Origin: Chthoniobacterales bacterium
Lineage (GTDB): Bacteria; Verrucomicrobiota; Verrucomicrobiia; Chthoniobacterales; UBA10450
NCBI GenBank assembly: GCA_025935755.1
Contig: JAICUQ010000011.1
Span: 1-43,883 of the forward strand
Direction of reading: 5' to 3'
Length of the DNA stretch: 43,883 bases
Of the stretch, positions 24,167 through 33,095 are shown piece after piece; position 1 is the first letter of the stretch; the number at the start of each line of letters is the position of its first letter. The position numbers were made by a program, and so were the translations under genes. Under the pieces are notes generated by a model, which made no database searches, was not told the origin of the DNA, and saw only the letters and a list, made by a program, of their open reading frames with translations.

Positions 24167-25484
24167 ACGCAGCAAAGCGCTGGTCGTCTCGATCGGGTTG
24201 TCCGTCTTGTTCCTGATCGTTTATGGCAGTTGCAATTGGATCACTGCGCATCGCGCGAATGTCGGCACGTTTTACTTCGAATGGGAACGCAAGATTCCGT
24301 TCGTGCCGTTTTTCATCCTGCCCTATATGTCGATCGATATTTTCTTTGTTGTCGCGCCGTTTCTTTGCCGTCCTGATCACGAATTGTCGGTGTTAACAAA
24401 ACGAATCGCGGCAGCGATTATCGTCGCTGGAATATGTTTCCTCATATTTCCGCTGCGATTCGCGTTTCCGCGACCCCACACTGACGGGTGGCTCGGCGTT
24501 CTGTTCGATTGGTTCCGAGGAATGGACGCGCCGTACAATCTGTTTCCATCGCTTCATGCGGCGTTCACCCTCATTCTTTGCAATGTTTATTTTCGTCATA
24601 CCCGCGGTTTTCTTCGCGCAGCGATCATGATCTGGTTCGCACTGATCGCGTTGTCGCCGCTTCTCACATATCAACATCACTTGATCGATATCGTTGGCGG
24701 CTTTGTCCTCGCGGGATATTGCTTCTATCTCTTTCGGGAGCGTACGCCTGCGCTGCCGGTTATTGCCAACCGGCGTATTGGCTCGTATTACGCAGGCGGA
24801 GTTGCGGTTGCCGTAATTTTGGGTGCGATCCTTTGGCCGTGGGGAGTTCTGCTTATTTGGCCGGCGATTGCTCTCAGTATCATGGCGACTGCGTATTTCG
24901 GAGCTGGCCCGATTGTTTATCGCAAGACTGAGGGAAAGCTGCCGTGGAGCACCCGGTTTGTGCTGGCGCCCTGTCTAACCGGTCAATACTTGTCGTTGTT
25001 GTATTATCGCAGGCAATGCCGATCCTGGGACAAGGTCACACCAGACATTTGGATCGGAGGCAAATTGGATTCCCGTGCTGCCAAGAAAACTTTGTGCTCA
25101 GGAGTCGTGTCTGTACTTGATCTGACCGCTGAATTTTCCGAAGCGACACCATTCCGCAAGATCAAGTATCACAACATTCCCGTAATGGACCTGACTGCTC
25201 CAACCCATGCGCAACTTCTCGAGGCGAGCGAATTCATCAGCAATCACTCCCGAGATGGCGCCGTGTATGTTCACTGCAAGATTGGTTATTCGCGAAGTGC
25301 AGCTGCAGTAGCCGCTTATTTGATCATGAGTGGGGATGCGAAAACCGCAGAAGAGGCATTCGCGAAGATTCGTCGCGTTCGACCGTCTGTTGTTATTCGA
25401 CCCGAAGTGCTTTCCGCTTTGTCCGAATTCGAACGTCAAGTTCGTCCTTCTCGAAGTGTCGCGACGCTTTTGTTCTCGCGTTGA
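24156..25484 (+). CDS. PAP2-like membrane phosphatase fused to dual-specificity phosphatase (YnbD-like)
   Basis: The 442-residue product has an N-terminal PAP2-type membrane domain with PSLHAAF (about 131-137) and HHLIDIVGG, plus FPRP earlier as the first motif. After several more membrane helices comes a C-terminal dual-specificity phosphatase with the P-loop HCKIGYSRS and catalytic Cys374. The C-terminal domain is of the type that acts on phosphoinositides or phosphatidylglycerophosphate in PTPMT1, which fits a lipid-phosphate intermediate made upstream. It starts with GTG inside the end of the previous gene (11-base overlap). Confidence 0.88.
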   Translation: MGVKRSKALVVSIGLSVLFLIVYGSCNWITAHRANVGTFYFEWERKIPFVPFFILPYMSIDIFFVVAPFLCRPDHELSVLTKRIAAAIIVAGICFLIFPLRFAFPRPHTDGWLGVLFDWFRGMDAPYNLFPSLHAAFTLILCNVYFRHTRGFLRAAIMIWFALIALSPLLTYQHHLIDIVGGFVLAGYCFYLFRERTPALPVIANRRIGSYYAGGVAVAVILGAILWPWGVLLIWPAIALSIMATAYFGAGPIVYRKTEGKLPWSTRFVLAPCLTGQYLSLLYYRRQCRSWDKVTPDIWIGGKLDSRAAKKTLCSGVVSVLDLTAEFSEATPFRKIKYHNIPVMDLTAPTHAQLLEASEFISNHSRDGAVYVHCKIGYSRSAAAVAAYLIMSGDAKTAEEAFAKIRRVRPSVVIRPEVLSALSEFERQVRPSRSVATLLFSR

Positions 25485-25516
25485 ATCAGTGCGATTTCGC
25501 ATAATCGCAACGCTTT

Positions 25517-25945
25517 ATGAATTATAACGAACTGATTCAGCTTTATTTCGAGCGTTCGACGGCGATGCAGCAGTATTGGAACCTCTATGTCATTATCGTC
25601 GGCGGCGTTCTGGCGTTCTCCTCACTTCGTAAACAGCCGGCTGCGATTACTACCGCGTTGGTTTGCATCTTATTTGTGTTATTTGCCTATAATAATCTTG
25701 ACGCGATGAAAGATACGACGGCGCAACGCTTCGCGACGCTCAACGCGATCAAACAATTCGATTCTAGCACCGCGGCTGCCGCTCCTTCGAAACAGGTGCG
25801 CGAGTTGCTCGAGCCGACGCTCACGCCTGCGACTTATAACAGTGTGCGCTCCACACACGTAATTAGTGACATTCTTACGATCGCCGCACTCTGGGCGATG
25901 GAATTGCGTCGGCGCAGGCTGAGGAACACAATGCCCGCGCAATAA
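25517..25945 (+). CDS. Hypothetical small membrane protein
   Basis: The 142-residue product has about three hydrophobic segments: WNLYVIIVGGVLAFSS, AITTALVCILFVLFAY and HVISDILTIAALWAM. It ends in a basic tail (ELRRRRLRN). No family is recognised. It follows the phospholipid operon by 32 bases in the same direction and may be transcribed with it. Confidence 0.7.
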   Translation: MNYNELIQLYFERSTAMQQYWNLYVIIVGGVLAFSSLRKQPAAITTALVCILFVLFAYNNLDAMKDTTAQRFATLNAIKQFDSSTAAAAPSKQVRELLEPTLTPATYNSVRSTHVISDILTIAALWAMELRRRRLRNTMPAQ

Positions 25946-26136
25946 CAGCGTGACTACAAATAATAGTGCCACGCACGATATCTCTTGGTTCAGATAATCC
26001 TGGTGTTCGAAAACACGATCTGTAATTTCGCGTCGGAATGCTGGCAACACTTTGCGTGTGTGCGCCAGGAAACCTCGCGTGAGCGTATTCTCAGGTCGAG
26101 TGCGCCGAAACGAAATTCCGCTCCATCGGATGCGGC

Positions 26137-26685
26137 CTAAACCGCGTCCACCTCGGAATTGAGCATTTGCCTGTCTTTGGCGACCTTGAGAATCCGTGTC
26201 CGAAGCGCAGCGCGAAATCCCGCTTGATCTTCTAATCCGCGCCGGAGCGATTTGTCATAGTTGCAGTAGACGATTCCCTGAAGATTACTGGGCCACGGTT
26301 CGTTTTTTGGCTTCAGGATAATTAGCGCGCCTGATTCTCCTTTGTACATGGCAACAGCCATTCCGACTTCGATCAAAACGTTCGAGTTATGACCGGCAAG
26401 GTCCATCACAAGAGCATCTGCGCGTTCGATCCGATCGCGTAACGTTGAAAGCAGGTGCATGCCTTGTCGTCCTCGCAATCGATGAAGGCGGATGTCGAGT
26501 TTGTATTCACCGGGTGACGCCTGGGCACGTGAACGGCACTCGTCGATGACCGTCTTTATCAGGCTCCGCAGGAACGCCCATCGTCGGTCCTGTAGAATAG
26601 GAACGGTGGATTTGCCTCTCTTCGTCCATGGGGACGAGACATAGATCTCGATTGGTTTCTGCGTGCTGGGGCGGGTGTTCTCCAC
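26137..26685 (-). CDS. TIR/nucleoside 2-deoxyribosyltransferase-like protein
   Basis: I see a Rossmann-like layout: an N-terminal strand IEIYVSSPW; a middle region RIERADALVMDLAGHNSNVLIEVGMA containing the D-x-[TS/A]-G...NV..E.G.A pattern typical of the deoxyribosyltransferase/TIR-like superfamily; then GALIILKP. The Glu in IEVGMA corresponds to the catalytic Glu of these families. Such proteins hydrolyse NAD or nucleotides in defence systems or salvage. No companion gene (cyclase, SIR2, Thoeris-type partner) is adjacent. Family assignment is by pattern only. Confidence 0.55.
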   Translation of the reverse strand: MENTRPSTQKPIEIYVSSPWTKRGKSTVPILQDRRWAFLRSLIKTVIDECRSRAQASPGEYKLDIRLHRLRGRQGMHLLSTLRDRIERADALVMDLAGHNSNVLIEVGMAVAMYKGESGALIILKPKNEPWPSNLQGIVYCNYDKSLRRGLEDQAGFRAALRTRILKVAKDRQMLNSEVDAV

Positions 26686-26781
26686 GTCTTCAGTGGCTTA
26701 AATCGGCAAAGTGCGTGAACTGCACGCGTAGATTCTTAGTCGATGTGACGCGAACCGGGCATCGACGAAGTATGCAAAGGC

Positions 26782-27237
26782 TTAGTGTCGTTTTTTCCGG
26801 GTGCTTCCGCGCTTTTTAGAAGTTCGCGACGAGGAAGACGCTCGCTTCGCGCGCGCCTTGCTACCTGATTTTTTCGGCTTCGATCGACTGGAGGCTCGTC
26901 GCTTCACTGCATTCCGGGAAGGCGTGGTTTTTTTGCGCGACCGGCTCCGTGATCTTGTAGTCAGTTGCCGCTTCGCGCTTCCTGCCGCGCTTTTCGCCTT
27001 GCTAGCCACTGTTCGGAGAGTTCTCGCACTTGCCTGCCTCACGCGTGGACTCCTGCTAGCTCTTCCCGCAACAGCGCCAGCGACTCCGCCTACGACGGCG
27101 CCGATTGGTCCCGCGATACTGCCTACCGCCGCTCCTGCGACGGCACCAGCAGTGGTTTTCGGAATCGGTGGAATTTCAATGTTTTCTGAAGACCGTGATG
27201 TCTCCTCGTTTCGCTGATCTGAATTCGGGGTGCTCAT
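26782..27237 (-). CDS. Histone H1-like Lys/Arg/Ser-rich protein with glycine-zipper segment
   Basis: The 151-residue product begins with an acidic/polar stretch, then a Gly/Ala/Val-rich segment (AGAVAGAAVGSIAGPIGAVV) of the glycine-zipper type, then about 75 residues dominated by Lys, Arg, Ser and Thr (SRSRSRKKTTPSRNAVKRRA), as in bacterial H1-like nucleoid proteins. The combination could place a DNA-binding tail at the membrane. ATG 27237 is preferred over the longer opening to 27384. It is divergent from typA, with 146 bases between the starts. Confidence 0.7.
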   Translation of the reverse strand: MSTPNSDQRNEETSRSSENIEIPPIPKTTAGAVAGAAVGSIAGPIGAVVGGVAGAVAGRASRSPRVRQASARTLRTVASKAKSAAGSAKRQLTTRSRSRSRKKTTPSRNAVKRRASSRSKPKKSGSKARAKRASSSSRTSKKRGSTRKKRH

Positions 27238-27383
27238 GGAAGTTCGTAATGGTTTGATTCGACTACAGATATAGTTCGCAGCGGAAGGATGAAATACGCG
27301 TAACAAACAGTCGATATCGTTTGACTTGGCCGTTCTATCCCATACTGTTCGCAGTTTTCGCACTCGCGAGAATATCCCCGTCA

Positions 27384-29186
27384 ATGAGTAAGATCCGTAA
27401 CATCGCTATCATTGCGCACGTCGATCATGGTAAGACCACGCTCGTCGATCAATTACTGCGTCAATCGGGGACGTTTCGTTCGAACCAGCAGATCGAAGAA
27501 CGCGTAATGGATTCGATGGATCTCGAGCGGGAAAAAGGGATCACGATTCGCGCGAAAAACGCGGCCGTTCAGTGGAAAGATTATCGGATCAATATTGTCG
27601 ACACACCCGGCCACGCCGACTTCGGCGGCGAGGTTGAGCGGATCATGAAAATGGTGGATGGCGTGTTGCTTGTTGTTGACGCGCACGATGGCCCCCAGGC
27701 CCAGACACGTTTCGTCCTGCGCAAGGCGTTGGAGAACAAAGTCAAGCCGATCGTTGTCATTAACAAGATCGACAGAGAAAACGCACGGCCGCACCAAGTC
27801 GTGGACATGGTTTTCGATCTTTTTGTCGAACTGAAAGCAACCGATGACCAGCTCGATTTTCCAATCGTCTACGCGAGCGCGAAGAACGGATTTGCCGTTC
27901 GCGAACTGCAGGAACACAACGAGGACATGACGCCTCTTTTTGACGTCATTGTGAGGGACGTTCCCGCGCCAAAGATCTCTACAGAGCCGTTCTTCCAGAT
28001 GCTGGTGTCGAACCTGGACTACAGCGATTATCTTGGACGGATTGCGTTGGGCCGCATCGTGAGCGGGAGCGTTAGCGTGGGGGACTCGATCGTCTGTATT
28101 CACCGAAACGGCCATGCCGAACGAGCTGCAATCACTGCGCTTTTTACTTACGAAGGGCTGGAGCAGGTCCAAATCAAGCAGGCGAACGCGGGTGACATCG
28201 TTGGGATCACGGGCTTTGAGGACGTTTACATCGGCGAAACATTAACCGATAGCGAAGAGCGCGCACCGCTTCAGTTCGTCGATATCGATCCGCCAACGAT
28301 TCGGATGCAAATTCTCGTTAACGATTCGCCGTTTGCCGGGCGCGACGGGAAATTTGTGACGGCGCGGCATATTCGCGAACGCCTCGTTCGTGAAACGCGA
28401 GGCAACGTTTCTCTTCAAGTGCGGGATACCGAAACGGCAGGCGCATTCGAGATCAGTGCGCGCGGAGAAATGCAAATCGCCATCCTCGTGGAGCAGATGC
28501 GACGCGAAGGCTACGAAGTCATGGTGTCCCGGCCGGAAGTGATTTTTCATCGAGGTGAGGACGGCGAGCTGCTTGAGCCGCTTGAAAATTTGTATGTCGA
28601 TCTGCCTGATGACAATCTCGGCCAAATTCTACAGTCTGTTGCCAATCGGAAAGGTGAAGTTGTGGCGATAAATCATCACGCCTCGCGCGTATCGATCGAA
28701 GCAATTATTCCGACGCGCGGCTTGATCGGGTTCGAGACCGACTTGGTGAACGCAACTCGCGGTGAGGGATTCATGAGTCATCTTTTTCGCGAATACGCGC
28801 CGTTCAAAGGCGAGATAGGCGGACGTGGACGCGGCGTAATGGTATCGATGGAACCCGGGGTGAGTACGGCTTATGCATTGAATAATATCCAGGAGCGCGG
28901 CCGGCTTTTTATCGGGCCGCAAGAGGATATTTACGAAGGAATGATCGTGGGTGAAAACGCGCGTCCTGAAGATTTGCCGGTCAACCCATGCAAGCAAAAA
29001 CATCTTACCAACATGCGCAGCCAGGGTGAGGGCAAGGGAATACAACTTGAAGCGCCGCTGCGAATGACCTTGGAGCGAGCCATCGAATACATCGAGCTCG
29101 ATGAGTACGTGGAAGCCACGCCGAAATCTCTTCGCCTGCGCAAACGGATCCTGGATGCGATCGCTCGAAAACGAGCTGCAGCGTAA
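27384..29186 (+). CDS. typA: Ribosome-associated translational GTPase TypA/BipA
   Basis: A GTPase that binds ribosomes under stress and low temperature and helps 50S assembly. The 600-residue product begins [20 protein letters not shown] (G1 at 11-19), followed by the switch [10 protein letters not shown]3 DTPGHADF and G4 NKID. Domain II, the EF-G-like domains III and V, and the BipA-specific C-terminal domain ([21 protein letters not shown]) follow. ATG 27384 is preferred because it opens directly on the G domain; the upstream opening from 27321 has no match. Confidence 0.97.
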   Translation: MSKIRNIAIIAHVDHGKTTLVDQLLRQSGTFRSNQQIEERVMDSMDLEREKGITIRAKNAAVQWKDYRINIVDTPGHADFGGEVERIMKMVDGVLLVVDAHDGPQAQTRFVLRKALENKVKPIVVINKIDRENARPHQVVDMVFDLFVELKATDDQLDFPIVYASAKNGFAVRELQEHNEDMTPLFDVIVRDVPAPKISTEPFFQMLVSNLDYSDYLGRIALGRIVSGSVSVGDSIVCIHRNGHAERAAITALFTYEGLEQVQIKQANAGDIVGITGFEDVYIGETLTDSEERAPLQFVDIDPPTIRMQILVNDSPFAGRDGKFVTARHIRERLVRETRGNVSLQVRDTETAGAFEISARGEMQIAILVEQMRREGYEVMVSRPEVIFHRGEDGELLEPLENLYVDLPDDNLGQILQSVANRKGEVVAINHHASRVSIEAIIPTRGLIGFETDLVNATRGEGFMSHLFREYAPFKGEIGGRGRGVMVSMEPGVSTAYALNNIQERGRLFIGPQEDIYEGMIVGENARPEDLPVNPCKQKHLTNMRSQGEGKGIQLEAPLRMTLERAIEYIELDEYVEATPKSLRLRKRILDAIARKRAAA

Positions 29187-29203
29187 GAAATGACTCCTGC
29201 CGG

Positions 29204-29836
29204 TCACGCCACCAACGCGGCGTGTAACCATCCGATCAGCAGGAAAACGATTGCGAATGCGCCGGCTACCAACCAGCGAAGGTCGGGGATGATCATGCGG
29301 CGCGAAACGGGTACCAAGTCAAGCTCTACGCCAATAAACTTGTAGCCCGCGAGACGCGCATAGCAGGGGTGCGAAATCAGTTTCAAGAATGTACGCCGGT
29401 TGGGATAGCGGACGACGGTCATATTCTCCCAGGTTCTTTCCGGTTCCATATTGACAAGGCCGGCTTGGGGGACTCCTACGAAGGTCGGATACGACGCGTG
29501 ACTCAACCACAGCCAGGTCAGGCCTTTTTCATAATGTGCGTTGGCCTGTTTTGGCGTGCCTTGAAACTCCGGCCCACCTGCAAACGTCCGCAGCTTCGGG
29601 AAAAAATTCATGAGGTTAAACATATAGACGGGCTTTCCATCATCCGCTTCGGCCCATGGGCGGAGACGGGCAATGAACGCCTGAACTGCCTTCTCGGGCA
29701 GTGGTAGCTTTTCGATACTGGCTATGTAGGTATCGATCTCCGGCTCAGTGAGCTTGCCCCCTCCTTGGGAATGCCAGACCCAGAAAGCCACATACAAAAT
29801 GATGAGCGCGGCGGCAACAAACAACTCAAACCACAT
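29204..29836 (-). CDS. DUF1330/NIPSNAP-like membrane protein
   Basis: The 210-residue product has an N-terminal membrane helix (about 3-22) and a C-terminal one (about 188-208) around a soluble domain with the ferredoxin-like barrel pattern PVYMFNLMNFFP and ENMTVVRYPNRRTFLKLISHPCY, as in DUF1330 and NIPSNAP-like small barrels. The function is unknown. It is convergent with typA; the stops are 17 bases apart. Confidence 0.65.
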   Translation of the reverse strand: MWFELFVAAALIILYVAFWVWHSQGGGKLTEPEIDTYIASIEKLPLPEKAVQAFIARLRPWAEADDGKPVYMFNLMNFFPKLRTFAGGPEFQGTPKQANAHYEKGLTWLWLSHASYPTFVGVPQAGLVNMEPERTWENMTVVRYPNRRTFLKLISHPCYARLAGYKFIGVELDLVPVSRRMIIPDLRWLVAGAFAIVFLLIGWLHAALVA

Positions 29837-29892
29837 TCTTGTTCCTTGTTGAATGTTGTGTCGCTCCGCCGACTCGCATCATGTTGCACAAC

Positions 29893-30777
29893 TCAGGCAA
29901 AGAATTTCAATAATAGTTTGTTCAGCTTCTCTGGATGTTCATGTTGGACCCAATGGCTGGCATTCTCAAATATTTCAACATGGCCATCATCACAATACCG
30001 AAGACTTTCTTTTGCCATCGCCTCGACGGCAAACTGGTCATCCTTTCCCCAGATCAGCAGCGCCGGCACTCGCACGCGCGAAGCTTCAGAATGACGTGCC
30101 CATTTGGAGGGACGGAGCATGGCGCCTCGGTATGAATTGAGCATAGCGGTTACTGCGCCGTCCTTGGCCCAGGACTCCTTATACTGCTCGAGATCAGACT
30201 CGGAAAAAACGCCGGCGACTGAAGTATTCTGCAACACTTGAACGAGCAGCGCCCAGTCTCGACTGCGTAGAAGGAATTCGGGTAACCGCGGCAATTGAAA
30301 AAGGAATATGTACCAGCTCTTCCGCAACTGCGCGGGGTTCCTGAAAAGATGCTTTATGAAAACGCGAGGATGCGGCACGCTCAACATTGCCGCGCGCCGA
30401 ATCCGATTCGGAAAATGGGCCGCCAAGTGCCAGGTAACAGCAGCTCCCCAGTCGTGTCCGACGACGAACGTCTGTGGAATTGCCAGGGCACCCAAAACAC
30501 CAAGAATATCTCCAGCGAGCACATCAATGGAATAGTTGGTAACACCTGCCGGTTTGTCGCTTAAGTTATAACCGCGTAGGTCTGGTATGATCACTCGATA
30601 ACCAGACGAGACGAAGTAATCAATCTGCCGGCGCCACGCGAACCAGAACTCAGGAAATCCGTGGATGAACGTTATTGGTCTGCCTTCTGCAGGGCCGGCA
30701 ACAACGACATGTATCGCAGTGCCGTTAATGTGAAGCACACGAGATTCAAGAGGCGCGCGGATGCCAGACACGTTCAT
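29893..30777 (-). CDS. Alpha/beta hydrolase, epoxide hydrolase-like
   Basis: A soluble enzyme of about 294 residues with the epoxide hydrolase/haloalkane dehalogenase layout: oxyanion loop HGFPEFWFAW, nucleophile Asp in GHDWGAAV, acid in IWGKDDQF and base His in NASHWVQHEHP. The nucleophile being Asp in an HDWG elbow favours epoxide hydrolase over esterase. Two Tyr residues expected in the cap domain were not placed with certainty. The start is uncertain: ATG 30777 or ATG 30804, both in frame. It lies 57 bases downstream of the DUF1330-like gene and on the same strand. Confidence 0.85.
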   Translation of the reverse strand: MNVSGIRAPLESRVLHINGTAIHVVVAGPAEGRPITFIHGFPEFWFAWRRQIDYFVSSGYRVIIPDLRGYNLSDKPAGVTNYSIDVLAGDILGVLGALAIPQTFVVGHDWGAAVTWHLAAHFPNRIRRAAMLSVPHPRVFIKHLFRNPAQLRKSWYIFLFQLPRLPEFLLRSRDWALLVQVLQNTSVAGVFSESDLEQYKESWAKDGAVTAMLNSYRGAMLRPSKWARHSEASRVRVPALLIWGKDDQFAVEAMAKESLRYCDDGHVEIFENASHWVQHEHPEKLNKLLLKFFA

Positions 30778-30872
30778 GAAAGTACCTGGTACGCGCCATC
30801 TCATTCACGAATCCGCACAATTGTCCGCACCCCGTCCGAATCTTACCAGCGTCATACCGGGGACTCGCCGGA

Positions 30873-32873
30873 TCAATGAATCTGGTTCGTCGGCGGCACT
30901 GCGAGCCCGACAAAAATAATGATGCCGTCGCCGCCAGGATTGCCACCCGCGGTGTCGATGTCGAAATCGGGTTTCCAATTATTGATGGACCAAATGTTTC
31001 CTGCCTGATCGATGACCACCGCCGTCTGACGCATCATCGGGATGAAACAGGGCGGTCCCGGGGGTTGACCAAGACTATACAAAGGCGCCCCGTTATGGAG
31101 TAACACTTCGCTGCCAGCCGATGGCACCGTGTAGCCTGTGGGCGGTGATATCGGATCGCCGACGTTGTGACCCGGAGGCGCATGAATGCCCCACAGCTTT
31201 GTTAGTCTTCCAGTGAAATTGCTTCCCGGTTCGAGCGGACCAAAGTTTGCGACCCACACGTTATCTTCACCGTCGACCGCCGTGTCCCACGGGGCGTCCA
31301 TACCACCTCCAGTAAATTGCCCGATCTCTGTTCCGTCAGGCCGAAACGCATAAATGACATTACTACCCAAAGCAGCGAGCCATGCGTTTCCCTGGGAGTC
31401 GAGCGACAAAGCCCTGAGTCCATGTGCATCAGGCAAGAAATGTAGAAATTGTTGTTGCAACGTTCCGTTCACCAGCGCGTACTTCGCAATACTCCTCGGA
31501 AACACATCCAGGAGAAGTCCTCCAGTGTAAGACACCCAGGTGCTTCCATCATTGCCAACGGCAACGTCGAACGGAGCAGCGCCGTCGTAGGGGTGAACAC
31601 CCACGGACTGATGTGGGTTGCCATGTTTGAATACATACACGGAGTCGTTAGCGAAGCTGGAGATCCAGATGTTACCATCCGCGTCCGAGCCGAGCCCCTG
31701 CGCCCGCAGTGGGCCGCCTTGATATCCGTTCGGTTGGGACATTGCTGCGCCTGACAAGGTAAAACGTGACATGCTTCCATTTCCACCTAACGATGGATTG
31801 CAGCCCTCGCAGTCGCCCCAGCCGAAGTTGCCGAACCATGCGGAATTTCGCGGGTCGATGGTAACACCAAAGCCCGCACCGAGTGCACCGCCCGCGGTGA
31901 CAGGAGACCGCGGCGTGCCGTTCCCACCGTCGGCCGGTTGGCCGTTAGGTTTAAATACCAGGTTGAATTGGCAGGAGTACGGTGTGCCTTGAACGGTGTT
32001 GTTCGTGACCCACGCGTAACCTCGTTTGTCGAACGCCAGGTTCCCGGGACCGCTAATCAGAAAGGCAGGGTCATCGCTACCTGAATCGTTGATCTTCACC
32101 GTAACGGTCCAGGCATCCGGCATGGTAACAAGTGGCGGCGCATACATGTTACTCAGCAAGGTCAGCGCGAAGATTCCATTCACGTTTCGCCCTGGATCGC
32201 GAGCGAGGTTCGCCAGCGCTTGCGCGGTATTGATTGGCGACGGGCCGCCGGGCGCTGTAGTCAGATCAAAAAGCGTTGTAGTAACATCGGAGTGATGCAC
32301 ACACGCGGCTAAAAGGTTTGCAAGCGATCGCGTCGAGCGCAGTGAATTGGTTTCATCGGCATTCGGAGAGTTCAACAGAACAGACGACGATTGACCGGCC
32401 ACGACATCCACGATGTTGTTGTTCATACCTGCCGCGATCTGTAGCGCGAACGAATTTCCCGAGATCACGCCGGTCCTGAAAAATTGCGCCAGCGAATAGC
32501 TGGCCGCTACGGTGGTTAGTTCGTTGATCGTCGCCGTTTCCGGTAAGTTTGCGCCAAGAACAGTGACGAACTCCACACCTTCGCCAATGCCTGCTTTCAA
32601 AAAGAAAATGCTCGATGAGCTTTTTTTCTTGTACGGAATAGTAAACTGACCTGAACCATTTGTTATGGCCTCACCAACCGTCGTCGGAAGCCCTTGTGTC
32701 GCTTCGAACAACACGACGCGGACATTCGGTAACGGGTCGCTTGCACTCGTTCCGCCGGTTTGAACAAATCCACTCAGCGACTTGACATTGGCCGGTAAGA
32801 CTTCGCCAGCGAACAGCAGGATCGCCGCTACGCTCAGCAATACCCGCCTAATCCCGAATACGAAATTTCTCAT
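30873..32873 (-). CDS. Exported beta-propeller (NHL/streptogramin-lyase-like) protein
   Basis: The 666-residue product has a signal peptide (ending about GEVLPA), an N-terminal carboxypeptidase-regulatory/CNA-B-like beta sandwich (about 30-100), a helical middle, and a C-terminal beta-propeller. Repeated blades read like GNLAFDKRGYAWVTN, LGSDADGNIWISS, SLDSQGNAWLAA, AVDGEDNVWVAN and VIDQAGNIWSIN. Blade repeats of this kind occur in Vgb/NHL propellers. The catalytic residues of streptogramin lyase were not identified, so a binding role is as likely. Confidence 0.85.
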   Translation of the reverse strand: MRNFVFGIRRVLLSVAAILLFAGEVLPANVKSLSGFVQTGGTSASDPLPNVRVVLFEATQGLPTTVGEAITNGSGQFTIPYKKKSSSSIFFLKAGIGEGVEFVTVLGANLPETATINELTTVAASYSLAQFFRTGVISGNSFALQIAAGMNNNIVDVVAGQSSSVLLNSPNADETNSLRSTRSLANLLAACVHHSDVTTTLFDLTTAPGGPSPINTAQALANLARDPGRNVNGIFALTLLSNMYAPPLVTMPDAWTVTVKINDSGSDDPAFLISGPGNLAFDKRGYAWVTNNTVQGTPYSCQFNLVFKPNGQPADGGNGTPRSPVTAGGALGAGFGVTIDPRNSAWFGNFGWGDCEGCNPSLGGNGSMSRFTLSGAAMSQPNGYQGGPLRAQGLGSDADGNIWISSFANDSVYVFKHGNPHQSVGVHPYDGAAPFDVAVGNDGSTWVSYTGGLLLDVFPRSIAKYALVNGTLQQQFLHFLPDAHGLRALSLDSQGNAWLAALGSNVIYAFRPDGTEIGQFTGGGMDAPWDTAVDGEDNVWVANFGPLEPGSNFTGRLTKLWGIHAPPGHNVGDPISPPTGYTVPSAGSEVLLHNGAPLYSLGQPPGPPCFIPMMRQTAVVIDQAGNIWSINNWKPDFDIDTAGGNPGGDGIIIFVGLAVPPTNQIH

Positions 32874-33095
32874 TTAGCCTCGCGCTATCTTAAGTGCCCT
32901 CTCATGAGAAGTGGTTTCATGCAGAGCGCGCACACTATAAAGAGATGTCACAAAAGCCAGCCATTTTTCGATAGTGGGCGGCATTTTTCTGACCGCAGCG
33001 GCTCTGGAACGAAAGAGCTCGCCGCGCTCAGCGCCAGACGAACAGGTCAAGGCAGCGGCTGGATGCCTCAGCTGCAAGACCGCCCATTCAATCTC

